Shown one piece after another: positions 24,310 through 32,382 of a stretch of DNA of 64,000 bases (position 1 is its first letter; the number at the start of each line of letters is the position of its first letter). A program made the translations under genes and the position numbers. The stretch is taken from assembly GCF_020991085.1 (NCBI RefSeq), contig NZ_CP087719.1, forward strand, positions 4,298,001-4,362,000, in the 5' to 3' direction. This DNA comes from Roseomonas sp. OT10 (lineage in GTDB: Bacteria; Pseudomonadota; Alphaproteobacteria; Acetobacterales; Acetobacteraceae). The notes beneath the pieces are model-generated. The model ran no database searches. It was not told where the DNA came from and saw nothing but the letters and a program-made list of their open reading frames with translations.

Positions 24310-24912
24310 TCAATGCGGATGCGGGGTTTCGGATGGCGTCCGCGGCCCGGGGCCTTGCGCCTCCAGCCAGCGCTCCATCGCCAGCGTCTCGCGACGGAGG
24401 AACTCCTCGTCGCCGAAGGCGAGGGCCAGGGCCGCGATGCCCTGGCTGCGCATCAGCAGGTGCAGGGAGAGGGCCTCCGCCGCCTCGCCGCACCCCAGCG
24501 CCGTGAACTGCCGCGTCATCCAGTCCCGGAACAGAGCGAACAGCGCGGCGGCGTCGGGGCGGGCCAGGTGGTCGAGCTTGGCGAGCTCGGCGCACAGCGT
24601 CCCGATGGGGCAGCCATGGGCCAGGATCGCCGCCCGGTTCATCGACAGGATGCCGATGAAGCGGCGCAGCCTGTCCTGCGGTGCCTCCGCCGCGGCGTCC
24701 CAGGACTCGAGCATCTCCCGGGTCCGCGACAGGCGCTGGGCGATCACCGCCCGCAGGATCTCGTCTTTCGTCCTGAAATGGTAATAGAAATTGCCGCGCG
24801 ACAGACCGACCTCGGCCGCGATGTCGGCGAAGGAGGTCGCGTCGAAGCCGCGCGTGTAGAAGAGCCGGTCGGCCGCATCCACGATCTGCTGGCGGGTTGC
24901 CGCGGCGCCCAT
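24310..24912 (-). CDS. TetR family transcriptional regulator
   Basis: A 200-residue TetR-type repressor. The N-terminal helix-turn-helix is textbook: ADRLFYTRGFDATSFADIAAEVGLSRGNFYYHFRTKDEIL (residues ~14-53). The C-terminal ligand domain is all helical. GCPIGTLCAEL points to the TetR_C subgroup of AcuR/YxaF-like regulators that often sense small electrophiles or acids. It starts 29 bases from a perfect palindrome (24941-24965), presumably its own operator, and probably autoregulates itself plus the YciI-like and tag genes. The inducer is unknown. Confidence 0.92.
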   Translation of the reverse strand: MGAAATRQQIVDAADRLFYTRGFDATSFADIAAEVGLSRGNFYYHFRTKDEILRAVIAQRLSRTREMLESWDAAAEAPQDRLRRFIGILSMNRAAILAHGCPIGTLCAELAKLDHLARPDAAALFALFRDWMTRQFTALGCGEAAEALSLHLLMRSQGIAALALAFGDEEFLRRETLAMERWLEAQGPGPRTPSETPHPH

Positions 24913-24940
24913 GCCCGTCCGTCCGCCCCTCCTGGGGCAT

Positions 24941-24965
24941 TTGTCCTAAAAAGCTTCTAGGACAA
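24941..24965. promoter_or_regulatory. palindromic operator for the adjacent TetR regulator
   Basis: A perfect inverted repeat, TTGTCCTA-N9-TAGGACAA, lies 29 bases upstream of the TetR start codon. Eight-base arms with a nine-base spacer are typical of TetR-family operators. The AT-rich centre (AAAAGCTTC) stands out from the surrounding DNA. It lies between the TetR gene and the 3' end of cysG, so it can only control the leftward TetR unit. Confidence 0.65.
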
Positions 24966-25051
24966 CTGACCTCGAAGTGCAATCCCGCGTCCCGCCCGGT
25001 TCGCCACCCGATGGGCCAACGGCCATCCGGCGACGGATCGCCGCGCTGGCC

Positions 25052-26383
25052 TCAGGCCGTGCGGGCCAGTTCCATGGCCGGGACGCGGCCGGCCCGGCGC
25101 GCCACCGCCTCCCCCACCAGCAGCAGGGCGGGGCCGCCCGCGCTCCAGCCGGGCCCCCGGGCGGCAACCTCGGTCAGGGTGCCGGTCAGCAGGCGCTGGC
25201 TGGCCATGCCGCCATTCTCCACCAGCGCCGCCGGGGTGGCGGGGTCGAGCCCCGCCTCCACCAGCCCGTCGCGCACCCGGCCCAGCGTCGAGACGCCCAT
25301 GTAGACCGCCAGCGTGTGGCCCGGCCGGGCGAGGGCGGCGAAGTCCAGCCCGACCTCGCCGTTGCGCGTGTGCCCGGTGGCCAGCACCAGCGCCTGGGCG
25401 CAGTCGCGGTGGGTCAGCGGTATGCCCGTGGCGGCGCCACAGGCCAGGGCAGCGGTGACGCCGGGGATCACCTCGAAGGGGATGCCCGCCTCGGCCAGCG
25501 CCTCCGCCTCCTCGCCGCCACGGCCGAAGACGAAGGGGTCGCCGCCCTTCAGCCGCACGACGCGCAACCCCTGCCGGCCAAGATCGACCAGCAGCGCGTT
25601 GATCCCCTCCTGCGGCACGCAGTGGTTGGCCCGGGCCTTGCCGACGAAGATGCGGCGGGCATCGCGGCGGGCCAGGTCCAGCACCTCCTGGGGCACCAGC
25701 CGGTCGTGCACCACCACGTCCGCCTCCCCCAGCACGCGCAGGGCGCGGAGCGTCAGCAGGTCGGCCGCTCCCGGCCCGGCGCCGACCAGGTGCACGAAGC
25801 CCGCCGCCCCGCCGTCGTGGTCGGCGAGGGCCCGGGCGAAGCCGGCTTCGGCCTCCGCCACGCGGCCCGCGACGGCCAGTTCCGCCACCGGCCCGGCCAG
25901 CACCCGCTCCAGGAAGCGGCGGCGGGCGCCCGTCTCCGGCAGGGCGCGGCGGACGGCGTGCCGGAAGCGTTCGGCAAGCTCCCCCAGCGCGGCGATCCCG
26001 GGCGGCAGCACCGCCTCGATCCGCTGGCGCAGCAGCCGCGCCAGCACGGGCGCGGCGCCGCCGGTGGAGATGCCGACCGTCACCGGCCCGCGCTCCACGA
26101 TGGCGGGGGTGATGAAAGAGGACAGCTCCGGCCGGTCCACCACGTTCACCGGCACGCCGCGCGCCTGCGCCTCCCGCGACAGGGCGAGGAGGTCCGCCTC
26201 CTCCGCCCCGGCGGCGAAGGCGGCGGCGCAGCCTTCCAGCAGGTCGGGCGAGAACTGCCCTGCCTCCCGTGCCACGCCCCCGGCGGCGGCGACCAGCCGC
26301 GCCTTGGCCTCCAGCGCCTCGCCCGCGCCGAGCAGCAGCACGGTCCGGCCCGACAGGTCGAGGAAGGCGGGGAAGTGGCGCAT
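25052..26383 (-). CDS. cysG: siroheme synthase (CysG)
   Basis: This trifunctional enzyme makes siroheme, the cofactor of the nitrite reductase encoded upstream. The 443-residue protein has an N-terminal dehydrogenase/ferrochelatase part (FLDLSGRTVLLLGAGEALEAKARLV with the NAD-binding GAGEALEAK; ITPAIVERGPVTVGISTGGAAPVLAR) and a C-terminal uroporphyrinogen-III methyltransferase part from about residue 205: VHLVGAGPGAADLLTLRALR, VRLKGGDPFVFGRGGEEAEAL and GIPLTHRD. Its ATG overlaps the nasA stop by one base (TGATG), so it is translationally coupled as the last gene of the nitrate operon. Confidence 0.95.
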   Translation of the reverse strand: MRHFPAFLDLSGRTVLLLGAGEALEAKARLVAAAGGVAREAGQFSPDLLEGCAAAFAAGAEEADLLALSREAQARGVPVNVVDRPELSSFITPAIVERGPVTVGISTGGAAPVLARLLRQRIEAVLPPGIAALGELAERFRHAVRRALPETGARRRFLERVLAGPVAELAVAGRVAEAEAGFARALADHDGGAAGFVHLVGAGPGAADLLTLRALRVLGEADVVVHDRLVPQEVLDLARRDARRIFVGKARANHCVPQEGINALLVDLGRQGLRVVRLKGGDPFVFGRGGEEAEALAEAGIPFEVIPGVTAALACGAATGIPLTHRDCAQALVLATGHTRNGEVGLDFAALARPGHTLAVYMGVSTLGRVRDGLVEAGLDPATPAALVENGGMASQRLLTGTLTEVAARGPGWSAGGPALLLVGEAVARRAGRVPAMELARTA

Positions 26384-29040
26384 CAGGCGGGTTCTGGCAC
26401 GGGCGGGCGGACGGCGGAAAGAATGGCCGCGATCTCCGGCCGGCAGGCGCCGCAATTGGTGCCCGCCTTCGTCGCCTCGCCCACGGCGGCCACGCTGCGG
26501 CAGCCCCCGGCGATGGCCGCCTCGATGGTCGCGGCGCGGACGGAGTGGCAGACGCAGATGGTGGGCGAGGGCGGCGGCCCGCCCGCCGGCCGCCCGGCCA
26601 GCACCGCCAGCCGCCGCCCCGCCGGCACGCCGCCGCCGAGCAGCGAGGCCAGCCAGTCGCGCGGCGGCAGGGCTTCGCCCGTGCCCACGGCGAGCGCCGC
26701 CACCAGCCGGTCGCCGTCCAGCAGGACGGCACGGTGCAGCCCGGCGGCCGCGTCCTCCAGGCTCAGCCACGCCTCGTCCTCGCCGGGGAGCAGGGCGCGC
26801 AGGCGGGCGAAGGCCTCGGCCGGGCTGTCCTCACCCGCCAGCTCGTGCCGCCAGCCGCCTTCGACGGGCGCGACGGCGCACCAGGGGGCGAGGTCGGCGC
26901 CCAGCCGCTCGCGGGCGATGACGAAGCCCTGCCACCGGGTGCCGAAGGCGGCGACGCGCAGGGGGACGTGCTTCAGCTCCGGCTGGCCGCTGTGCGGGTC
27001 GGGGGTGCCGCCCATGGCCGCGTTCACCCGCGCGGCGGGGGCGAAATGCGCCGTCCAGTGCATCGGCGCGAAGGCGCAGCCGGGCTGCATTCCGGGGTCC
27101 AGCTTCAGGCGCAGCACGGCGCGGCCATGCGCGCTCTCCACCCGCACCAGCGCGCCCTCGGGGGCGGGGGCATCTCCGGGATGGAGCGTCAGCAGCGGCT
27201 CGGGCGATTGCGCCATCAGGCGCGGCACGCCGCCGGTGCGGGTCATGGTGTGCCACTGGTCACGCAACCGCCCGGTCAGCAGCCGCAACGGATAGGCGTC
27301 CGAGACCGCCTCGGCCGGGGCGCGGAAGGGGGTGGGGACGAAGCGCAGCCGGGCGGCGACGGGGTCCTCCGCGCCCAGCAGCCGGGCGGGGGCGGGACCG
27401 GCGGCGGGGCAGGGCCAGCGGGTCGGCGGCAGGGCGTCGTAGCCGGCCGCGTCCAGCGCCGCGAGGGCGGAGATGTCGAAGCGCCGCGTCCCGGCATCGC
27501 CCCCCTTCCCGCGACCCAGGCCGGACAGCGCCGCGTGCTCGCGGAAGATGTCGGCCGGGCCGGACCAGCCGAAGCCCCCGGCATGGCCGAGCCGCCTTGC
27601 GACCTGGGCCACGATCCACCAGTCCGGCTTCGCCTCGCCCGGCCAGGGCAGGAAGCGGCGCTGGCGGGAGATGACGCGTTCGCTGTTGGTGACGGTGCCG
27701 TCCTTCTCGCCCCAGCCCAGGGCGGGGAGGCGGACATGCGCGAATTCCAGCGTCTCCGCCCGGCGCGAGACCTCGGAGACGACGAGGAAAGGGGCGTGCC
27801 GCAGCGCCGCCCGCACGGTGTCGCCCCGCGGCAGGGAGACGGCGGGGTTGGTGCCCATCACCCACAGCGCGCCGATGCGCCCCGCGCCCAGCGCCGCGAA
27901 CAGGTCCACGGCCTTGAGCCCCGGCCCCGCCGGCAGGGCGGGGGCGTTCCAGTAGCCGCGCAGGAGGTCCACCTCCTCCGGCCGGTCCCAGCGCAGATGG
28001 GCGGCGAGCATGGTGGACAGCGCGCCGACCTCGCGCCCGCCCATGGCGTTGGGCTGGCCGGTGATGCTGAACGGCCCCGTCCCCGGCGCGCCGATCCGGC
28101 CGGTGAGGAGGTGGAGGTTGATGATCGCGTTCGCCTTGTCCGTGCCGGCGGAGGACTGGTTGACCCCCTGGCTCCACAGCGTGACCACGCGCGGGGTGGC
28201 GGCGAAGAGCGTGTAGAAGCGTTCGAGCAGCGCGGGGTCGAGCCCGGTCAGCGCCGGCACCTCGGGGGCGAGGCGGTGCGCCTCGGCCAACGCCTCCGCC
28301 GCGCCCGTGGTGCGGCCGGCGACGAAGCCCGCATCCGCGTGGCCGGCCGCGTCCAGATGCGCCAGCAGCCCGGCGAAGAGCGCGACGTCGCTGCCGGGGC
28401 GCAGCGGCAGGTGCAGCGCCGCACCCTCGCAGCTCGCGGTGCGGCGGGGGTCCACCACGGCCACCCGCATCCCCGGGCGCGCCGCCTGCGCCGCCAGCAG
28501 CCGCTGGTGCAGCACCGGGTGGCACCAGGCGAGGTTGCTGCCGACCAGCACGACGAGATCGGCCAGCTCCAGATCCTCGTAGAGGCCAGGGACCAGGTCC
28601 TCGCTGAAGGCGCGGGTGTGCGCGACCACCGCGCTCGCCATGCACAGGCGCGAGTTGCTGTCGATGTTGGCCGTGCCCAGCACGCCCTTCGCCAGCTTGT
28701 TGGCGGCGTAGTAGTCCTCGGTCAGCAACTGCCCCGAGACGTAGAGCGCCGTCCCGTCCGCGCCATGCGTCTCCTTCGCGCGGGAAAAGCCCTCGGCCAC
28801 CGCGTCCAGCGCGGCGTCCCAGGAGGCGCGCCGGCCGTTCACCTCCGGGTGCAGCAGCCGGTCCTCCAGCCCGATCGTCTCGGCGAGCGAGGCGCCCTTG
28901 CTGCACAGCCGCCCGCCATTGGCCGGATGCGCCGCATCGCCCGCCACGGGGCGGCCGTCCGGCGTCGCCAGCACGCCGCAGCCCACGCCGCAGTAGGGAC
29001 AGGTGGTCCGGGTGGGCGGCACGGGGGAGAGGGCGTCCAT
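26383..29040 (-). CDS. nasA: assimilatory nitrate reductase catalytic subunit with C-terminal [2Fe-2S] domain
   Basis: An 885-residue cytoplasmic molybdoenzyme reducing nitrate to nitrite. The N-terminal [4Fe-4S] site uses Cys14, 17, 21 and 46 (CPYCGVGC and RLCSKG). The molybdopterin body follows, with NSRLCMAS (Mo-ligand region), WVMGTNPAVSLPRGD and LGWGEKDGTVTNSERVISRQ, and a C-terminal dinucleotide-binding fold. The last ~60 residues form a BFD-like [2Fe-2S] domain: CVCHSV and NCGAC. This is the architecture of Klebsiella-type NasA, fed by a flavoprotein. The ATG giving MDALSPV begins one base after the end of the CysJ-like gene. Confidence 0.95.
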   Translation of the reverse strand: MDALSPVPPTRTTCPYCGVGCGVLATPDGRPVAGDAAHPANGGRLCSKGASLAETIGLEDRLLHPEVNGRRASWDAALDAVAEGFSRAKETHGADGTALYVSGQLLTEDYYAANKLAKGVLGTANIDSNSRLCMASAVVAHTRAFSEDLVPGLYEDLELADLVVLVGSNLAWCHPVLHQRLLAAQAARPGMRVAVVDPRRTASCEGAALHLPLRPGSDVALFAGLLAHLDAAGHADAGFVAGRTTGAAEALAEAHRLAPEVPALTGLDPALLERFYTLFAATPRVVTLWSQGVNQSSAGTDKANAIINLHLLTGRIGAPGTGPFSITGQPNAMGGREVGALSTMLAAHLRWDRPEEVDLLRGYWNAPALPAGPGLKAVDLFAALGAGRIGALWVMGTNPAVSLPRGDTVRAALRHAPFLVVSEVSRRAETLEFAHVRLPALGWGEKDGTVTNSERVISRQRRFLPWPGEAKPDWWIVAQVARRLGHAGGFGWSGPADIFREHAALSGLGRGKGGDAGTRRFDISALAALDAAGYDALPPTRWPCPAAGPAPARLLGAEDPVAARLRFVPTPFRAPAEAVSDAYPLRLLTGRLRDQWHTMTRTGGVPRLMAQSPEPLLTLHPGDAPAPEGALVRVESAHGRAVLRLKLDPGMQPGCAFAPMHWTAHFAPAARVNAAMGGTPDPHSGQPELKHVPLRVAAFGTRWQGFVIARERLGADLAPWCAVAPVEGGWRHELAGEDSPAEAFARLRALLPGEDEAWLSLEDAAAGLHRAVLLDGDRLVAALAVGTGEALPPRDWLASLLGGGVPAGRRLAVLAGRPAGGPPPSPTICVCHSVRAATIEAAIAGGCRSVAAVGEATKAGTNCGACRPEIAAILSAVRPPVPEPA

Positions 29041-29041
29041 C

Positions 29042-30667
29042 TCAGTACACGTCGCGCTGGTAGCGGCCCTGGCGGGCCAGCGCCACGATCCAGTCGCGCG
29101 CCTGGTCGGCATCCATCCGGCCCTCGCGCATCGCGATCTCGCGCAGCGCCGTGTCCACGTCCTTCGCCATGCGCGAGGCGTCGCCGCAGATGTAGAAGCG
29201 CCCGCCCTCCTGCAGCCAGCGCCACAGGTCCGCGCCCTCCTCCTTCATCCGGTCCTGCACGTAGACCTTGCGCGCCTGGTCGCGCGACCAGGCGAGCGAG
29301 AGGCGCTCCAGCGTGCCGTCCTGACGCCACGCCTCGATCTCGTCGGCGAAGAGGAAGTCGGTCGCCGAACGCTGGTCGCCGAAGAACAGCCAGGTGCGCC
29401 CCTTGATCCCCTGCGCCGCGCGGTGCTGGAGGAAGGCGCGGAAGGGCGCGATGCCCGTCCCCGGGCCGCACATGATGACGGGCGTGGCGGGATCGTCGGG
29501 CAGGCGGAAATGGCTCTCCTGCATGTAGGCGGGGAGCAGGGCGCCGTCGGGCAGCACGCGCTCCTTGTCGCCGGGCAGGGTGTGCGTGCCGGAATCGCCC
29601 AGCGGGAGGGCGCGGAAGCCCAGATGGGTGGAGGCCACGCCCTGGCGCACCCGTCCGCGCCGCGCCGCCGTCACCACGGAGACGCACAGCTCCACCCGCC
29701 CCGGCACCGCCAGCGGCGAGGAGGCGATGGAGTAGAGCCGCGGCTTCAGGCCCGGCAGCGAGGCCGCGAGATCGACCAGCGGCGGCCGCGCGGAGGGGAA
29801 GTGCTCCAGCAGGTCGAGCAGGTCGGCATCCTGCGGCTCCGCATCGTCGTCGCCATCGGCCAGCTTGCGCAGCGCCGCGGCCTCCGTCGCGTCCTTCGCC
29901 GCCCCGGCCAGCAGGTCGAAGGTGCGGTCCAGCGGGCGGGAGATGGCGAGGTGGGTGAGGAAGGCCTCGCGCAGCGGCCGCGCCTCGCCATCCGGGCAGG
30001 GCACCGGCTCCTCGCCCGTCGCGCCGAGCGCGGCGAGGCAACCCGCGACCAGCGCCGGATCGTTGGGCGCCAGCAGGCCGAGGCTGTCGCCGGGCAGGTA
30101 GCGCAGCCCGCTCTCGCCCAGATCCAGCACGACGTTGCGCACGTCCTTGGCCGAGCCCTCGCCGGAGACGGGGCGCGCGTCGAGCAGGCGGATCGGCGTG
30201 AGCACCGGGCCGGTCGGCTTCGGCGGGGCCTTGGGGGCGGCGGCCGGGGCTTCCGCCATCAGGGCCTTCAGCGCCTTCTGCGTCGCCCGGCCGCCGGGGA
30301 CGCAGAGGGAGAGCGAGGATTCCGTCCCCGCCGCCAGCGCCTCGGAATAGGTCTGGCAGACATAGCCGCACTGGCCGCAGTCGAGCTGCGCCATCGCCGC
30401 CATCAGCCGCCGCTTCTGCGGCTTGCCCTCGGCGAGCGTCAGCCGCTCCTCCAGCCCCAGCGCAGGGTCGTGCCAGGGGAAGTCCTCCTCCTCCTCGACC
30501 GGCGTCGCGCCGACGGAGATGGCGTCGGTCGCCCCCGCCGCGCCGCCGTAGAGCCCGGCGAGGAAGCCGTTCAGCCAGGCGCGCTGCTCGGCCGAGAAGG
30601 GCGCGGTCTCCGGAATCACCGGCACGGGGGCGGGCTGGCCGAAGGCCTGGGGGATCACGGCGTTCAT
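29042..30667 (-). CDS. CysJ-like flavoprotein reductase lacking the flavodoxin domain
   Basis: A 541-residue protein. The C-terminal ~380 residues match the FAD/NADPH module of sulfite reductase flavoprotein alpha: RLYSIASSP for FAD, MCGPGTGIAPFRAFLQHR and FYICGDASRMAKDVDTALREI for NADPH, ending in RYQRDVY. The FMN (flavodoxin) domain is missing. In its place, residues ~95-130 carry LDCGQCGYVCQTYSEAL and LCVPGG, four cysteines that could hold an iron-sulfur cluster. Residues 24-42 (FSAEQRAWLNGFLAGLYGG) echo the N-terminus of the neighbouring NirA. The start overlaps the nirA stop (ATGA). It probably passes NADPH electrons to NirA and/or NasA. Confidence 0.82.
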   Translation of the reverse strand: MNAVIPQAFGQPAPVPVIPETAPFSAEQRAWLNGFLAGLYGGAAGATDAISVGATPVEEEEDFPWHDPALGLEERLTLAEGKPQKRRLMAAMAQLDCGQCGYVCQTYSEALAAGTESSLSLCVPGGRATQKALKALMAEAPAAAPKAPPKPTGPVLTPIRLLDARPVSGEGSAKDVRNVVLDLGESGLRYLPGDSLGLLAPNDPALVAGCLAALGATGEEPVPCPDGEARPLREAFLTHLAISRPLDRTFDLLAGAAKDATEAAALRKLADGDDDAEPQDADLLDLLEHFPSARPPLVDLAASLPGLKPRLYSIASSPLAVPGRVELCVSVVTAARRGRVRQGVASTHLGFRALPLGDSGTHTLPGDKERVLPDGALLPAYMQESHFRLPDDPATPVIMCGPGTGIAPFRAFLQHRAAQGIKGRTWLFFGDQRSATDFLFADEIEAWRQDGTLERLSLAWSRDQARKVYVQDRMKEEGADLWRWLQEGGRFYICGDASRMAKDVDTALREIAMREGRMDADQARDWIVALARQGRYQRDVY

Positions 30668-32382
30668 GCGGCGGACTCCGCGATGGCGCGCAGATGCGCC
30701 TCGTCGTGGCGGGCGGTGAAGTCGTGGAAGGAGGCCTCCGGGGCCTCCTCCTGCCAGGCGCGCAGCAGGGCCAGCACCATCGGGCCCAGCTCGTCATGGG
30801 CCACCTTGGGGCGGATCAGCCGGCCGATGCGCTGCTGCGACCCGGCGCCGCCGCCCACGTGGAGGTCGTAGCCCTCCACCTCCTCCTCGCCGCGCTCCAC
30901 CTTGGCGCCGATCAGGCCGATATCGCCGATGTAGTGCTGGGCGCAGGAGTTGTGGCAGCCGGTCAGGTGGATGTTCACCGGCTGGCTGACGACGATGCGC
31001 TCGTCCAGGTAGTCGGTCAGCGCGGCGCCGTGCTGCTTGGTGTGGCTGGCGGCGAACTTGCAGCCGGCCGCGCCGGTGCAGGCGACGAGCCCGCCCCGGA
31101 CATGGCTCGCCTCCCAGCCCAGGCCGAGGGCGGCGATGCCCGCCTGCACGTCCGGCATCCGCTCGCGGGGGATGTCGATGATCAGCACGTTCTGCCAGGG
31201 CGTCAGGCGCAGGTGGCCGGAGCCGAAGCGGTCGGCGAGGTCGGCGATGCCGCGCATCCGCTCCACCGTCATGCGCGCCATCGGCAGGGTCAGGCCGATA
31301 TACTGCAACCCCTCCTGCTTCTGGTCGTGCACGCCCAGATGGCCGTGCTTCTCCTGGGCCGAGAAGTCCACGATGTTCTCCGCCCGGCGCAGGGGCGCGC
31401 CGAGCAACGCCTCCACCTCGGCGATGAACTTCTCGAAGCCCCAGGCGTCGAGCACGTATTTCAGCCGCGCCTTCCGGCGGTCCGTGCGGTCGCCATGGGC
31501 CAGGAACACGCGCAGGATGGCGTCGGAGACCTTCACCGCATCGTCCGGCGGCAGCACCACGCCCGTGTCGCGGGCGAAGTCCCGGTGCCCGGTGATGCCG
31601 CCGAGCGCCAGGCGGAACATCGGCTCCCCTTCCACCCGCACGGCGGTGAAGGCCACGTCGGCGGTGTCCTCCAGCACGGGGATGCGCCCGCCGCCGTCGA
31701 AGGAGATGTTGAACTTGCGCGGCAGGCCGAACAGGTCGCGCGTGTGCAGGATATGGAAGTGCAGCGCCCGCACCACGGGGCGCACGTCGATGATCTCGTG
31801 CGGGTCGATCCCCGCCGTGGGCGTCGCCGAGATGTTGCGGATGTTGTCCGCGCCCGTGCCCTTGGGCAGGATGCCGATCTCGCCCAGCCGCTCGATCACC
31901 TCCGGCCCCTTGCGGGCGGGGATCTGGCGGATCTGGAGGTTGCAGCGGTTGGTGGCGTCCGCGTAGCCGCCGCCGCATTCCTCCGCGATGGTCGCGATGC
32001 CGCGGGACTGGTGCGTGGTGAGGTAGCCGCCGGGGATGCGCAGGCGGCACATGAAGGCGTCCTGCGTCGGGCCGACATAGAACAGCCCGTGCCAGCGGGT
32101 CAGCAGGTTGTCGACGCCGTGCGGGAACTTGTCCTGCGCCGCGCGCGCCACGACCTCGTCCCAGCGGTCCAGCGGGTGCTTCTCGCGCTTGGCCTTCTCC
32201 TCGGGCGTCAGCTTGCCGCCCCTGGCGATGGCCGCGTCCTGCGCCGCGCGCATCGCGTCGGGCGGCGCGCCGCCGGCCGCGCCGCCCGCGCCCGCCGGGA
32301 TCAGGCTGCCGCGCCGGGCCTCGACGCCCGCCATGAAGCCCTTGAGGTAGTTCTGCTGCTCGTCGCTGAACGGATTGGTCAT
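30664..32382 (-). CDS. nirA: ferredoxin-type assimilatory nitrite reductase (siroheme, [4Fe-4S])
   Basis: A 572-residue enzyme for the six-electron reduction of nitrite to ammonium. It has two ferredoxin-like half domains and two siroheme/4Fe-4S halves; cluster cysteines are in CTGAAGCKFA and GCHNSCAQH, and substrate/siroheme-binding arginines lie in FMCRLRIPGG and RCNLQIRQIP. The N-terminal segment FSDEQQNYLKGFMAGVEARRG precedes the catalytic body. The cofactor-making cysG is in the same operon. It overlaps the FAD-oxidoreductase gene upstream and the CysJ-like gene downstream by four bases each, indicating tight coupling. Confidence 0.94.
   Translation of the reverse strand: MTNPFSDEQQNYLKGFMAGVEARRGSLIPAGAGGAAGGAPPDAMRAAQDAAIARGGKLTPEEKAKREKHPLDRWDEVVARAAQDKFPHGVDNLLTRWHGLFYVGPTQDAFMCRLRIPGGYLTTHQSRGIATIAEECGGGYADATNRCNLQIRQIPARKGPEVIERLGEIGILPKGTGADNIRNISATPTAGIDPHEIIDVRPVVRALHFHILHTRDLFGLPRKFNISFDGGGRIPVLEDTADVAFTAVRVEGEPMFRLALGGITGHRDFARDTGVVLPPDDAVKVSDAILRVFLAHGDRTDRRKARLKYVLDAWGFEKFIAEVEALLGAPLRRAENIVDFSAQEKHGHLGVHDQKQEGLQYIGLTLPMARMTVERMRGIADLADRFGSGHLRLTPWQNVLIIDIPRERMPDVQAGIAALGLGWEASHVRGGLVACTGAAGCKFAASHTKQHGAALTDYLDERIVVSQPVNIHLTGCHNSCAQHYIGDIGLIGAKVERGEEEVEGYDLHVGGGAGSQQRIGRLIRPKVAHDELGPMVLALLRAWQEEAPEASFHDFTARHDEAHLRAIAESAA

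Noticed and set aside
26269-29406. Long plus-strand open frame (1045 codons) opposite nasA and cysG
   Set aside because: It is a shadow of nasA; the composition is repetitive Arg/Gly/Gln/His with no motif.
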